This document shows, in pieces, positions 32,860-44,704 of a DNA stretch of 64,000 nucleotides (its first letter is position 1; each line of letters opens with the position of its first letter). Position numbers and translations under genes: made by a program. The stretch is taken from NCBI GenBank assembly GCA_016648135.1, contig JADDOH010023175.1, positions 124,001-188,000 of the forward strand, in the 5' to 3' direction. Source of the DNA: Agrypnia vestita (taxonomy: Eukaryota; Arthropoda; Insecta; Trichoptera; Phryganeidae). The notes beneath the pieces are model-generated. The model did not search any database, was not told the origin of the DNA, and saw only the letters and a list, made by a program, of their open reading frames with translations.

Positions 32860-33262
32860 ATGTATACGGATAAATACCTTTGAGATGTGGTATTGGAGAC
32901 GCTTGTACTGTGGACAGCAAGATGCACAAAGGTCTCCATATTAGTCAAGAACTCAAAATCAAAGAGAGAGACTCTCAACCGTTTGTATGAGATGAATCCT
33001 CCAATTTTTTGGATATCGTGAGAAGATGGTCTGGAGAAGCTTGTTATGGTGGGTCACATCGAGGATCGAAGAGGAAGAAGAAGATCCCTCTTCGTTGGAA
33101 CGACCAAGTGGTAAAAGCTACAGTCACTTCTCTGGTTATTAACAGCTGTCTGGTTAGCGCTGTTGCGCTAAGATCTGTAGAATACCGGGAAAGATTTATA
33201 AGAGAAAAGAGGGCGGAAAGTCATGAAGATCACTGTTCCTCAATCATGAGGGACCGACTTGG
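32860..33262 (+). pseudogene. RTE-like LINE C-terminal fragment, third family
   Basis: After frameshift correction by eye, segments read LSTVCMR…ILQFFG, then VTSRIEEEEEDP, and in the long frame LRWNDQVVKATVTSLVINS and HEDHCSSIMRDRLG. This matches the order of the C-terminal tail of RTE-type ORFs (GHxxRR…RGRSPxRWxDQV…W). Several indels make it non-functional. Confidence 0.55.
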
Positions 33263-33267
33263 ATGAT

Positions 33268-33470
33268 GTCAAAACATGCTCTCACTCGCCAGCACGGCCG
33301 GGAAGCAATTTATAAGAATCCAATTTATCGATTCTTCTGGTATATAGTCGCGTATTCGACCGCTTTCCAGATATTTTTAAAACATTCTAAAACGTCCAGA
33401 CTGATCGGAAACCTTGGATTACGTGCAGTTCTTCTCGATTTTAGAATCTCGTGACAATGTAAATAAATCT
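33268..33470 (-). repeat. Possible LTR fragment
   Basis: Minus strand: TGTCACGAGATTCTAAAATC near one end, CTATATACC and TTATAAATTG further on, then GGCGAGTGAGAG. Shares two blocks with 13604-13775. TATA-containing LTRs of this general layout are common, but no PBS or coding region is attached. Confidence 0.35.
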
Positions 33471-34140
33471 TAATACGTAACACATGAAGGAATGTAAGCT
33501 ACCATGAGATGACTTGTACGTGGTCGTATGGGCACTTATCCTATGTTCCTACCTACAGTTATCTGGAAACCAATAAGTACTTCGAGATTTAATCTGATCA
33601 TTGTAAGGTATTCGGAATGTTTTATTTTGATTTCTGGTTTGATGACGACATCGTTCTGGCTTGTTATATTTCTTGCGGGGGTGCGTTGCTCACATTTAAA
33701 GTTGCATCAATCGTTTTTCTTGATATACCTACCTAGATGATTCTCGCATACAGATGATAAAAAAAATCCATTGAGTGAACGCGGAGAAATACTAAATTGA
33801 ATTCATCAAACTGATTTATGCTATTTTGAGGAACAAGAAATAAATTCCGCCGACAATCGAGGAATATAAAACGACAATCATTTGCCACGACTGCCGATGT
33901 GTAAATTGCCTCCGCAATCTAAAGACTTTCAGAACACATCAATCTTAAATGTGATATTCGATTAAACAAAATTCGATGAGGCACTTATATTTTGTATTGA
34001 ATATTTTAACAACAATTTTATACAATAATTTTGCGATAGAAAATGACTTTCTACGTCGATGCCTGAATTAAAGCATAAAAAAATACAACTAATCATAAAA
34101 TGCGAAAACAGGAAAATGTTAAAATAAATTTTAGAAATTG
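33471..34140. other. Non-coding stretch
   Basis: No recognised feature. The ORF at 33528-33740 is hydrophobic and AT-driven. Confidence 0.35.
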
Positions 34141-34143
34141 GTC

Positions 34144-34239
34144 AACACAAATAGAATAAAAATTTAATAAAATTTAACAATATTTTTTTCAGTGTGAGCA
34201 TTTTCCTGTACATTATTAAATTTTATTTCTATTTGTGTT
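34144..34239. repeat. 96-bp MITE with about 27-bp inverted repeats
   Basis: AACACAAATAGAATAAAAAT at the left, and the reverse complement of ATTTTATTTCTATTTGTGTT at the right. Confidence 0.65.
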
Positions 34240-34377
34240 TGAGACTCCTTTTACATTGTGGTGATTAAATTAGAGAAAAAATGTAAATTATTTTATATCT
34301 ATGTGAATTTAATTATAGTTAATTTTATATTTTACCACTCGAAATATTATTTTTCTCTATATTTGAATGAAGTCAGT

Positions 34378-34470
34378 TTATTAATTGTCGTTTAAAGATT
34401 CTGATACTCTCGAAACTCGAGTAGTAAAATATACAATTATTATTAAATACGCGTAGAGAAAATACAATTT
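34378..34470. repeat. Single unit of the 29.9-kb tandem repeat
   Basis: GATTCTGATACTCTCGAAAC, TCGAGTAGTAAAATATA and CGTAGAGAAAATA match 29969-30093. Confidence 0.55.
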
Positions 34471-34741
34471 AAGTTTTTCACCCAATTAAACGATCATGAA
34501 TAATCTCTAGAACGTAAACGTCAAATACATCAATAATTAATGTATTCTTTTTTAGAGTTTTGGAATAAATTTGTTTATGGAAGTAATTATTTATTTTATT
34601 GTAAAGCTGGACGGTTATGGTATTGGTCATTATGTAGTCGTCGGCACCTGGCACCATTTGGTAAAGTCGCGTAGCATAATCAAAAAGAAAATTCCTTAAT
34701 TCTCTTAAATATTGACAAGGTCTAAGAAATACGCTTGATAC

Positions 34742-34922
34742 GTACGACAAGAGACTTGAAAATGTTCACGTAATCTCTTTAGAAAACAGACGAAAAATTA
34801 CGTATCCGATGACACTCTACAAAGTTGTCAATAATAAAACCGGACACCTCCTTAATACTCTTGAAAATATACATAAAAATGCCCGTCGGATCACTGAGAT
34901 CTCCAAGTCTATTTCACTCTAA
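34742..34922 (+). pseudogene. Jockey/CR1-like LINE ORF2 C-terminal fragment
   Basis: The frame reads YDKRLENVHVISLENRRKIT, then YPMTLYKVVNNKTGHLLNTL, matching the Y..RL..L.L.SLE.RR...DL..LYKI.N tail of CR1/Jockey-type ORF2 proteins. It ends with a stop at the segment boundary. Confidence 0.6.
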
Positions 34923-34990
34923 GTTATACATATAACACCAATTAAGGCTATTTCTTCCACACCTAGATTGATCAATTTTCATTACACTTA

Positions 34991-35720
34991 CCAACTAACT
35001 AACTAACTTACCATCACTTCGTTTCCCCTCGGGGGCAGGCAGACAGGATAGAGCGCCATACTCTTCTGCCCTGACATACAACTCTCGCCTCATCCACATT
35101 CATACATCTTCGCATGCAAGCTCGACGGTTGTTGAGGCTTCTAACGGGACCATCTTTCAGTATCTGGTTAATCTGGTCGTGCCACGTCTTCCGCGGGCGC
35201 CCTTTCTTTCTTACCATTCTTTCCTCATTCATTCGCTCAACATGCCCAAACCACCTGAGCGACCCTGTTTTAATTCTATGAATTATGCTACGAACAGCTT
35301 TACATTAATTTCTAATATCTTCATTCTTTACTATGTCATACATGGATTTGCCACACGTAGTCTAAGGGATCTCATCTCTACTGCATTCAATCTACTTTCA
35401 CTCCTATTCTGCCAGCTCCAGGCTTCACTTCCATACATCAGTGTCGGTACCAGAAATCCATTATGTATCACTAGTTTTGTCTCGGTAGACATATTTTTAT
35501 TATAAATTATTGCATTCAAAGCACCGTTTTCCCCGCAGTCACTCTCCTCTCAATATCTTTCTCAACATTCCCTGTTCTATCGAACATACTTCCCAAGTAC
35601 ACAAACTCATCTGCTTGTTCCAAACATTAATTGGCTACTTTCACACGTTGTCTTACTTTCCTCCTTCTCGAATACTATCATTTTTGACTTGTTTGACTTT
35701 TGACATTGACTTTCAAAAGT
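34991..35720 (-). mobile_element. RTE-like LINE 3' end (GTTAG-tail family), longest copy
   Basis: On the minus strand, from about 35720 down to the (TTAG)n tail at 35010-34991. Fragments in order: KSKMIVFEKEESKTTCESS, then LNAIIYNKNMSTETKLVI, GFLVPTLMYGSEAWSWQN, RLNAVEMRSLR, then NEERMVRKKGRPRKTWHD and RRACMRRCMNVDEARVVCQ. This covers the thumb/C-terminal region of an RTE-clade reverse transcriptase. Frameshifts separate the parts. The flanks carry 12-bp inverted sequences rather than a clear TSD (34976-34987 and 35723-35734). Confidence 0.7.
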
Positions 35721-35734
35721 CTGTGTAATGAAAA

Positions 35735-36594
35735 TGATACAGAATTTTTAAATTTTTTGTAATTTTCAAAATTACACAGAATTTTATTGTTAAATATTCA
35801 GTAAGCAAAATATTGGTACACTTATACACACTTACGTATAATTTTTTCATCGTGTGTTGTGCGGTCACGTCATCTTCAAAATATTCATGAAATGTTTACA
35901 CCTTGTATTTGTCACCCTAGGACATCTATAAGGGTTAATAATGACCAATTGACGTCTATTTGTTAAAAAAATAATGACAATTCGTTCAACGCTCAACAAT
36001 GGAATGAGTTTTACACAACTTTCGATACAAAAGTTTCATCTGTGTACTCACGCATGTATTTATAATTGAATAAAAAAAACAATGTGAGGTATAAGAATTG
36101 AAGATTTAACCGAAAAATAAGCAGGTAACATGCTAAATTAGTTAATGTGTACTTTGTTTCGCAGAGCAAATTGTGAGTAATATTTTTATGATGTAGTTTC
36201 TTCGTTGAGTATGTCGTTAAAAAGTAAATGCAAACATAAATATTTAGAGATCCATAAGATAAGCATAATTTATTACAAAATTTTCTAGACTCTGATCTCC
36301 GAAAGAGAAAGCTGCCAGAGAAGACGACTTATGAATAATAATTGTGTTGAGTATTTTGGTAACACAACAATGGACAATATTTAAATTCATTATTTGTAGG
36401 GGACAACACTCACTGTAAATTACATTATTTACTAAAATAACTCAGTAAAAAATCCGTGGTGATGTAAATATTTAAAGTTTCAACTTTATAGTTATGTATA
36501 ATTATTAACTCGTTCACAAAAAGAATTATCAATCTTTCACTAATAATTTGAGTATCGGTTATTATTCGCGATCAAGTTGAGTACATTAAACTAA
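35735..36594. other. AT-rich non-coding stretch
   Basis: No gene or repeat recognised. Confidence 0.4.
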
Positions 36595-36862
36595 CTGTTA
36601 CCCGTCAAAAATGACGGAACATTAATTCGTGTCTTTGCGAGGCCCTAGTATATATTTATAGTATCTTTTTGGCGGTCCGCGAAGGCAGCGATAGCAACAT
36701 CGCTATCGTTGCCGCTTTCGGGTTTGCTGGCTCGGAGTTCAAGCCCCATCTCCGTCCGTTTAATTTTTTTTAGCCGTAAATTTAAACGAAATACGGACGT
36801 TACACGAAGTTACGGGGACAGACAGACGGACAGACAACGAAATTATTATGTTTAGATTGTTT
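36595..36862 (+). mobile_element. SINE-like element with CCGTCAAAAATGACGG hairpin head and GACAGACA tail
   Basis: It begins with a 6-bp-stem hairpin CCGTCAAAAATGACGG (36602-36617). The GC-rich middle has a box-B-like GGAGTTCAAGCCCC and an internal palindrome around GCGATAGCAACATCGCTATC. It ends TTACGGGGACAGACAGACGG … AACGAAATTATTATGTTT. Tail fragments lie at about 5455, 5950 and 6319, and a head fragment at 23771. The Pol III-type promoter is incomplete, so SINE is an inference. Confidence 0.45.
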
Positions 36863-37129
36863 CATTTTTTCAGTGTCTTCAAAATAAGCGGCATGATGTT
36901 TACGATCTCGTTCCGGACTAAATTTAAACATTATTTATATAAACAACATCAAACCAAAGGCAGCAAAATATGTTGTAGATGAGATAATAAGACATTTTTT
37001 TACCAACGTTAATAAAGAATTTTTATTATACAGTTAAAATACTTTCTTTTAATGGGATACCCAGATAAATAAGGATGATTGAGGACAGTATTGGGATGTA
37101 CGTACAAAGTAAAATATTATGTTTTGACA

Positions 37130-37335
37130 CAGATCATGAAAACTATATACCAAACATTAGAGGAATCGGTAATAAGATACGGAATAACTAGCTGGGGTTT
37201 ACATTGTAAAATCAATGTTAAAAAAATACAAGAATTCAAAATTCTGCAATGAAATTAGTTAATAAATCATCTGAAAGTACTACTAAAGATATATCTAAAC
37301 TTTTTGAGAAGCAAAGATCTATGCTATCTTATAGT
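37130..37335 (+). pseudogene. LINE ORF2 fragment (Jockey/CR1-like)
   Basis: The frame gives IYQTLEESVIRYGITSWGLH, then KKIQEF, and after a frameshift AMKLVNKSSESTTKDISKLF. This resembles the IYxALIESIIRYGIxxWG…L…QKxxLK…LF region C-terminal to the reverse transcriptase. Confidence 0.55.
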
Positions 37336-37526
37336 ATAAATTAGTATCCAAGATATTTTAAAGACGTTAAGTATAAACATCGATTGCTACATAAACATGG
37401 TACTGGATACCAGATACCGAGGGTAACTAATAATGTGGTCAAAGGACATTAAAATATGTAATATCAAAAATATTGAATAAACAATTGGTAATTTTTTTGT
37501 TGATTTATTATGATTATTAATATATA

Positions 37527-38008
37527 GTATGTCTGATAGCTAGTAGAAAAAACTTTACGTGTGGATTTCTGTTTTGATAGTGAGTCAAGCAACCATGACC
37601 TAATAATCAATAGTTATGGGGATATCAAAGTTAGCCTTTTTTTAAAAAATATTTCTGACTTATTTTTTGTTATTAAATATTTTGTTAAATATTGGTGCAA
37701 TATCAAAGTTAGCCTTTTTAAAAAGATATTTCTGACTTATTTTTTGCAAAAAGTTGAAGTGTCATTACGGTAACTTATATCAATTATGAAAAAATCATTC
37801 ACGTGAATACAACTCTAAAAAAATGTTAAAAAGCTTGTGAAAAATTATATTTTCAATTTTTGCAAGGTTTTTATCTGTTTATTCGACTTAAATTAAAGCG
37901 AATGAATTTTTGATGCAAGCTTTGATCTCCATAACTCAGTTGCTTGAACACTTTCGACTCATTATCAAAGCAGAAGTTTTTGCTACTAAGTATGAGACAC
38001 CCTGTATA
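37527..38008. mobile_element. Foldback MITE copy with internal duplication
   Basis: Ends GTCTGATAGCTAGTAG and ACTAAGTATGAGACACCCTG. The left arm contains a partial tandem duplication: ATATCAAAGTTAGCCTTTTT … TTTCTGACTTATTTTTTG occurs twice (about 37620 and 37711). Otherwise it matches the 9104-9518 copy. Confidence 0.65.
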
Positions 38009-39070
38009 TGTTTGCTTTTTCTTTACGTACACAAAATTATGTTTTTTTTTACCTTGTTAACGAAAAACTACTGACAAGCCAGTCTCACGAATTACTGGGT
38101 TTTTCTTTTGCAAAAAAATAAATTTGGTATGATGAAAATGATCAGCCATTTAATTTTTTTTTTTTATATTCATTTGTGTTATTTTTTTTCTCATAAAAGA
38201 TAGAATCTTGGGGATCTAAGAAGTAATAACCAAGTAACACAGGGGAGAGTTGTAAGAAACACAAAGAACAATTTGTTTTAATTTAACGGAACTAATTAAG
38301 TACCACACGGGACTTGAACATTACTTACCTATTGTATATAAAAATATGTTATTTCATTGACTGCTCGGATTTCCACCAATCAGATGTTTACACATAAAGA
38401 GCATTTATAATACTGACGAACAGAGAAATGTGACTTTCTAAAAGTTGGGTTCCCATGATTGTTTTTGTTTGTCAATGGTAAAATGTTTTCTTTTCCCGTA
38501 AGTTGTCAACCATTGTGTATTAAATGACGAACACGAACATAATAGAGATACTCTATTCGGACCTTTAACGAAGCGAGAATATCACCAAAAGGAAAGATTA
38601 ATTAATTTCAAACAATTCTTTCGCTCCTTTCGAATTTTGTGACGATAAATTGAAATCAAAACCATGAAAATAAATAGCTTTTTGGATAAATGATCAAGAT
38701 GGCGTTTAGTGGTTTTTGCATGCTAGTGTAATGGTTGTCCTGACAAGGAGAGGGGCATGTCTCGTAACCAGTAGACTAAAAATCTGCGTAAGTCGTTATA
38801 TATTAACATAACTAAAGTTTTGTCAATATTTTAATCAAATGCTATCTATCGATGAGGCGTGAAAATAGGCGTAAATATCTTAAGCGCTTTAATAATTAGT
38901 CTTATTACAAAGTTCAGGAACTGTAATTGAATTAAAAAATAATGATAATAACAGTTGGTAAACTTTGAGATCACATAGATGTATGTGTGGAAAATCCGTT
39001 TATAATAGAGTAAAAAATTAAGAAATAAGAAAGTAATGTAAAACTGATCTAAGCATACTTTATAGTAATA
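38009..39070. other. Non-coding stretch
   Basis: AT-rich. Contains a TCAAGATGGCGTTTAG motif (38696). No gene recognised. Confidence 0.4.
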
Positions 39071-39075
39071 AAAAA

Positions 39076-39297
39076 GGGTCGCTCTGATGGTATGGGTATG
39101 TTGATAGAATAGTAAGAAAGATATGTGACGCAAGTGTTGACGGCGCCAGAAAGAGAGGGTGACCACGGAAGACGTAGCATGACCAGATTAACCAGATACT
39201 GGAAGATGGTCCTATTAGGAGCTTTGCATTCGAAGATGTATGAAAGGGAAAGAGGCGAGAATTTTATGTCAGGACAGAAGAGTGTGGCGCTATGCCT
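39076..39297 (+). pseudogene. RTE-like LINE 3' fragment (GTTAG-tail family), joined to a MITE
   Basis: GGGTCGCTCTGATGGT, CGCAAGTGTTGACGGCGCCA, CCAGATACTGGAAGATGGTC and GACAGAAGAGTGTGGCGC follow the order of the 44131 copy, with deletions. It breaks off at 39297 directly into the centre of a foldback MITE. Confidence 0.6.
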
Positions 39298-39299
39298 AC

Positions 39300-39590
39300 T
39301 GCTAAAAACCTTGCAATAATTGAAAATAGAATTTTTTTACAAGGCTTTTATCATTTCATTAGAGTTGTATTGAAGAAAATGAATTTTTCGTAATCGATAT
39401 AAGTTACTGTAATGATAGTTCTACTTTTTGCAAAAAGTTAGTCAGAAATATTGAAAAAAATGCAAACTTTGATATTGCATATCTCCATAACTATTGATAT
39501 TAGGGTGATGGCTGCTTAAATATTTTCGACTCATTATGGAGACAGGAATCCACCTATAAAGTTTTTGCTACTAGCTATGAGACACCTCTT
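39300..39590. mobile_element. Right half of foldback MITE
   Basis: From ACCTTGCAATAATTGAAAAT through GTTACTGTAATGATAG, ACTTTGATATTGCATATCTC and TTTTTGCTACTAGCTATGAG to ACACC. The left half is replaced by the LINE fragment. Confidence 0.6.
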
Positions 39591-42364
39591 ATTGTGACCT
39601 TAACATTGATGTTGATATTCTTGCAGATACCCTATCATCATTCAAAAAGTCACTCAAGCGGCGTGCAGTGGGTATAAACTTAGGTTATGCTGTTACCGAC
39701 TATATACCTACCTATATTAAAAAAATATATATACGCATATACCTACAAGGGTATATACATTTTTTGAAATTTTTTAACTGTATATAATGAACTATTTTGA
39801 GTAGCTTCAATCCACACAAATAACTGCACTATAAAATAAGTATTGCAAACAAGATTTTCTAAATAAATAAATATTTTATATGTAGGTAGTACGTCAAAAA
39901 TTTTCAATATATTTGGAAGACGATTTATATATAATTAAATCGGGAATAATACAAATTTCAGATGTACGTTTCTTTTCACAAAAAAATAATCAAACATTTT
40001 ATGATATCATCGATGGCAATGTCGTATTCAATAGAATTCACACAAAAAGTTTTGGGTGGAATTTGTAAAAAATATCATTTCTGCAGGTGAAGTGCGCGCA
40101 GTTCTCACCTGGCATAGGACCTTTCGAAGAAACACGCTATTTCATGAAAAATTTATTTGTCTATTACAAAAAAATTGCAGACATAAAGATAAGTCAAAAT
40201 ACACGGTTCAGGACGAGTTTTTTCTCGACATGACTTGTTCTATGGAACAAATTTGATGGGCGCAAACAAGTGAGATAATTTAAGAATTGACATGAAGTTA
40301 GGTACAGAAACGTTGGAAATAAAACTTCTAGCCGTAGGACGAATTACGGCTAGAATTTTGATTCAACTTTTTCTTAAGATAAGGATAATTTAATTAATAT
40401 ATTTCCCAGAATCTTTACTAATGTACAGCTTTTTTGCTTGTACGCGCAGTGCGCATGCCACTGATTATTAAAGCAGGCCGAAGACAGGATAGTGGACTGA
40501 GTTTGAAATAATAATGTATTTTTTAATGAATCTTGTACCCACTATTCTGTTAATGCCCCATTAAAAATAATAATAAGACTTCTTTCGAATTTCGCGTATA
40601 TGAAAGTTATATCACGCATAACAATAACACGAACAATGCAAAACTCTGCCTCATAAATAAAAATTTATCTTCACTTCAATGCGGAATCTAAAAATATCAA
40701 AATTTCACATTGAACAAATAATGGTGTATTTAGCTTCATAATTAGTAAAATTACAGCGGAGTCGATTTTAAATGCAGTGAGAAAAAAGTTTTAATATTTT
40801 ATTAATCGAGAGGAATAAATTAATTCTTCATAATTAGCTGAACATCATCAATGCTCTGCAGCCCGACTAACTCCAATTTATTACACACAACTTTCTCTTT
40901 CCGTTCGTTTCGTTCAGCATTTTTTTATATATTTGATTTGTAACACTTGTAAAAAAATATTCTTTACAATTTGTAAAATATTTATCATGCTGTAATTTGA
41001 AATGATTTTTTTTATTGCTTTACATGTAATGAGATTGTAAATCATTGCGTTTAATTTCATGTGTAATGTTTTCTCAAACACCAGACGGTACATGACAGGC
41101 AGCCACACACGTTTTAATTTCCGTAGCCAGAAATTGTGTAATACATTTAGATAATACGAAAAGGCTTGTATGGTTTTCTATAATTCGTAAAATATGATTT
41201 TCTCAATGCCACGTAATAAAACCGATTTTAAATTATACTCGAAATAAGTCATTATACACCGGTCTATTATTCTTAGTTTGCGTCATATTAAAACTCGTAC
41301 CTTGACCGCCATTATACAACATTGTACACGTCGTCGATTATGATATTTCTCATAGAAAATTTTTGCGTACGTAAATAAATACGTTCGGTCTATTTTCTCT
41401 TAGGATATCGCCGTCCCATTTCAAAATGTTATACTTGAGTAATTTCAGAATAATATGTGACCAAACGACGACGTAATTGTACTGATGTGTTGTAGTACTG
41501 ACGTGGTGACTATTTATTTTATTCATCGTTAATTGAAAAGTGTTATCATGTCCCACATGATTTCTTATCAAAATTTAAATGAATAAAAAACATATCTATA
41601 TAGTACCTACCTACACAAAGTACAATGCAATGCAGTCGTTATATTAGGAATTAATTTTTAAATTGTCAAATATAACTGTTAAACAAATACGTTCCTTCAT
41701 TATTTCTCAGTGAACTGTACACATAATACAGCTATAAGGGATATTTAAACAACCATGAGAGTATTAATAGTAGATACTCACTAGATATTTATTTTACACT
41801 AAGTTTAGTGGAAATCGCGCAAGGGCTTAAGAAATTTAAGGCGGTCGTCCGGAAATTTAAGGCGGTCGCGGCAATTTCACAATTTTTTCTAATATCTTCT
41901 CTTTGTGTTTTTTAAAACATAAATTGCAACTAAATAAACTAACAGATTTATCAATAATTGTAATAAGTTTAAGATAATCTTTTTGTACTTACGTTTACTT
42001 TGTAATATTATTGAATAAAAAAGACATCTCACGAGGCCATTCAGTCATAGAAGGCCCACAAAGTGGAGCAATTTTCTTCATTATTTTTAATCATATGTTT
42101 TACATTGGCAATTTATTAATCAACTATACAATTTAGTTTGTGTCATTTTAACGAGATATCCGTATTTAAAATATACATATATACCTGATAAATAAATTTT
42201 AAAATGAAATATTTCTGTACAAAAATGTGATAAAAAAAAGAGAAGATATGAGAAAAAATTGTGAAATTTGCTCACTGTGACGGATGGTCGCCTTAAGCTA
42301 GTTTAAAACATTTTAACCATAAAAATTTAATTTTAATTTTTTTCAACTAATTACGTTAGAATAA
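39591..42364. other. AT-rich non-coding stretch
   Basis: About 2.8 kb without a supportable gene. Weak ORFs at 40056-40256 (plus) and 41350-41571 (minus) have no motif or splice support. Possibly the distal intron of the minus-strand gene at 48-53 kb (inference). Confidence 0.4.
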
Positions 42365-42505
42365 TTACGTCCTGTTAGGAGTCTCAGAAATCGACATGCT
42401 TGCACACGAAGATGTATGAATGTGGATGGCGTGAGGGTCCGGATAGAAGAGTATGGCGCTCCATCCTCCAGAGAAACGGCGTGACGGTGAGTCAGCAAGT
42501 CAGTT
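42365..42505 (+). pseudogene. Short RTE-like LINE 3' fragment (GTTAG-tail family)
   Basis: GTCCTGTTAGGAGTCTC, GAAGATGTATGAATGTGGAT, AGAAGAGTATGGCGCTCCAT and AGAAACGGCGTGACGG, then a decayed GTGAGTCAGCAAGTCAG tail. Confidence 0.6.
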
Positions 42506-42985
42506 TATAAATAAAAGAACTTTTATTTGTGAACAAAGACGCGATAAACTTTAAGATTAAAAATGCAGTTTATTATAAAATCTCGTAACAAAGAAAGCTT
42601 GCTACCTGTGGTGTGATCCCGTCGTGAAATTAGCCATTAATTAGGCGGCCGATTGTCGTTAAAAACCGTGGAAAAAACGAAAAACTGTCTGCCAAGTTAC
42701 GCAACGAATGCGTAACACTTTCTCCAGAGGCAAAAGGTCGTTGCCTTTTTATAGCGAAATATTGAAAGATGCCTTTTCAGACACAACAAAGCATTACGCA
42801 ATGCGATGAGCATTTCCCGCTGACGGCTTTTAATGCACGCAGTTTTGAATGCACGTCAAAGTGCAACCGGAAGATTGGAAGTTCTTTTAACATTATTATG
42901 CAACATTAATTAATTTATTCCACGCGGTAGTTTATTAAATTCTTATAAACCATGTTGCGAAATTTACCAACGAAAATTTCCGATG
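42506..42985. other. Unassigned GC-moderate stretch
   Basis: 42600-42870 is less AT-rich than the surroundings but has stops in all frames and no repeat match in the window. It could be a conserved non-coding or single-copy sequence. Confidence 0.3.
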
Positions 42986-43920
42986 TATAGGGTGGCCCAT
43001 CGGGGACGCCGGATTTAAATTTTCTCAATTTAAAAAAAATGTAATTTGGCATCTCATTAAGATCCAACGCGTCATTTGTGAATTGAGCCAACTGCACGGC
43101 AAAAAGTCTTTTTGACAAAAGGGTCAGGGTATGCCAGCACAGTCAAGGCGGCCATTTGGCCGACATCGTATTCCGTAATTAATATCAACATGTCTATATT
43201 TATAAATCAATAAAAAATTTCCAATAAAATATTAATTTACTGTGATTCGTTTCAAAATTAAAACTAGCGTTTTCGATTCGCCAAATTTGTAATGTGTTTT
43301 AACAATAACAATAGTTGTTCCTTTGTATAGCGACACATTTTTACTTCCTTTCTTTTAACTCGTAGCGTCTGCTTGCTTGCCTGTCGAAAAAACTTTGGAT
43401 CGATTTTTAACCCTTTTCCCGTGATCCAATCGAGCTGAAACTTTGCAGCCAGACTCTTGGGATTATAAAAATGATCTAACAAAAAAGTTTAAAAAATTAA
43501 TAATTATAGTATAATAATAAATAATAAAAAATATAAAAATATAATAAAAAACTCTAAATGTGGAGACCTGTAATTGGCCATCTATATTGTATCAATGTTT
43601 TCTATGCTTTTTTTTGTGCTGTTGGTCTTCCATAAACATTAAATAAATAAATAGTATAATTTTGGATTACTCGAAATTTTTTATTACTCCCTTTCGTAGT
43701 GTCGCCCAACTTAAGCCCAACGCGTGGAGTAAGCGCCAAACCTGTTTCAAATAGTAAATGAGAAAGGGAGTATAATAAAAACTTGGTGTTTAAGGGTAAC
43801 TTTTTTAATAACCTCAATAACAGCAAATGAGAAATACCAAACATTAGAGTTACTTATCAACTTAAATTAAAATATATGGAGGGAAATTTAAATCCGGCGT
43901 ACCCGATGGGCCATTCTATA
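42986..43920. mobile_element. 935-bp TIR element containing a nested MITE
   Basis: The left end is TATAGGGTGGCCCATCGGGG followed by ACGCCGGATTTAAATTT. The reverse complement of the right end is TATAGAATGGCCCATCGGGT followed by ACGCCGGATTTAAATTT, giving TIRs of about 37 bp with TA at the borders. No transposase. A CTCCCTTTC-family MITE lies inside at 43341-43774. TA borders suggest Tc1/mariner-type mobilisation (inference). Confidence 0.65.
43341..43774. mobile_element. CTCCCTTTC-family MITE, copy 1
   Basis: Contains AACTTTGGATCGATTTTTAA, CCCTTTTCCCGTGATC and GAGCTGAAACTTTGCA, then a sub-unit TACTCCCTTTCGTAG … AATGAGAAAGGGAGTA whose ends are inverted. Other copies lie at 48705-49034 and 61649-61937. 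Confidence 0.6.
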
Positions 43921-44118
43921 GAAAGCAAAGATGTGATAGGTAGTAGATGCTTCGCAGCCAAAATGATTTAATTGCGTTTTTGTTTCCGTGCCTTAATGAT
44001 GTTAAAAGCCTTCTTTAAAATATGAGAATTCAATAGGAAGACGGAGAGAGTCGATACACAAGAATCAAAGGGATGCTAGAATAAATAATGACATTCGGAC
44101 AAATAATAAAGGTTTCCT

Positions 44119-44554
44119 ACTCCCTCGTAGTAGATTGAATAGAGTGGAGATGAGATCCCTTAGACGAAGAACTTAATGAAGATATTAGGAATGAATGTAA
44201 AGCTGATCGTAGCATAATTCATAGGATAAACATAGGGTCGCTCAGGTGGTTTGGGCATGTTGAGCGAATGTATGAGGAAAGAATGATAAGAAAGATATAT
44301 AATACAAGTGTTGACGGCGCCAGAAAGAGAGAGCGACCACGGAAGACGTGTCATGACCAGATTAACCAGATACTGGAAGATGGTCCTGTTAGAAGCCTGA
44401 ACAACCGTCGAGCTTGCACGCGAAGATGTATGAATGTAGATGAAGCGAAAGTTGCATGTGAGGACAGAAGAGTATGGCGCTCTACGCTAACTGCCTACCC
44501 CCATGGGGAAACGGCGTGATGGTAAGTTAGTTAGTTAGTTAGACTCCCTCGTAG
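44119..44554 (+). mobile_element. RTE-like LINE with perfect 12-bp TSD, inserted in a SINE-like sequence
   Basis: ACTCCCTCGTAG is present at 44119-44130 and 44543-44554. The LINE between reads RLNRVEMRSLRR, then (44268-44519) EERMIRKIYNTSVDGARKRE, DQINQILEDGPVRSLNNRRA and MNVDEAKVACEDRRVWRSTL with a TGA stop. It ends GATGGTAAGTTAGTTAGTTAG. This is the best-preserved copy of the GTTAG-tail family: the last 83 codons are uninterrupted. The 5' part is truncated. Confidence 0.8.
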
Positions 44555-44700
44555 CCCAGTGGGTTGGCACTGACCCTCACACCGAAGGTTCCGGGGAGGT
44601 CACAATTAATCCATGTAATTTACTCAAGCCTGGGTGTTTTGTGAAGTGTTTCGTTTCTGTAATTGGGCTTCTTGGCCTGTTGAAGCTTAAAAAAACAATA
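44543..44700 (+). mobile_element. SINE-like element split by the LINE
   Basis: After the LINE the sequence CTCGTAGCCCAGTGGGTTGG (box-A-like) and GAAGGTTCCGGGG (weak box B) continues to an A-rich segment near 44690. The first 12 bp of the element are the LINE's target-site duplication, so the head is readable only across the insertion. It does not fold as a tRNA. Confidence 0.4.
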
Positions 44701-44704
44701 CTTC

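Noticed and set aside
43264..43844. Minus-strand ORFs of 72 and 80 codons
   Set aside because: They lie inside the CTCCCTTTC MITE, whose other copies do not keep these frames.
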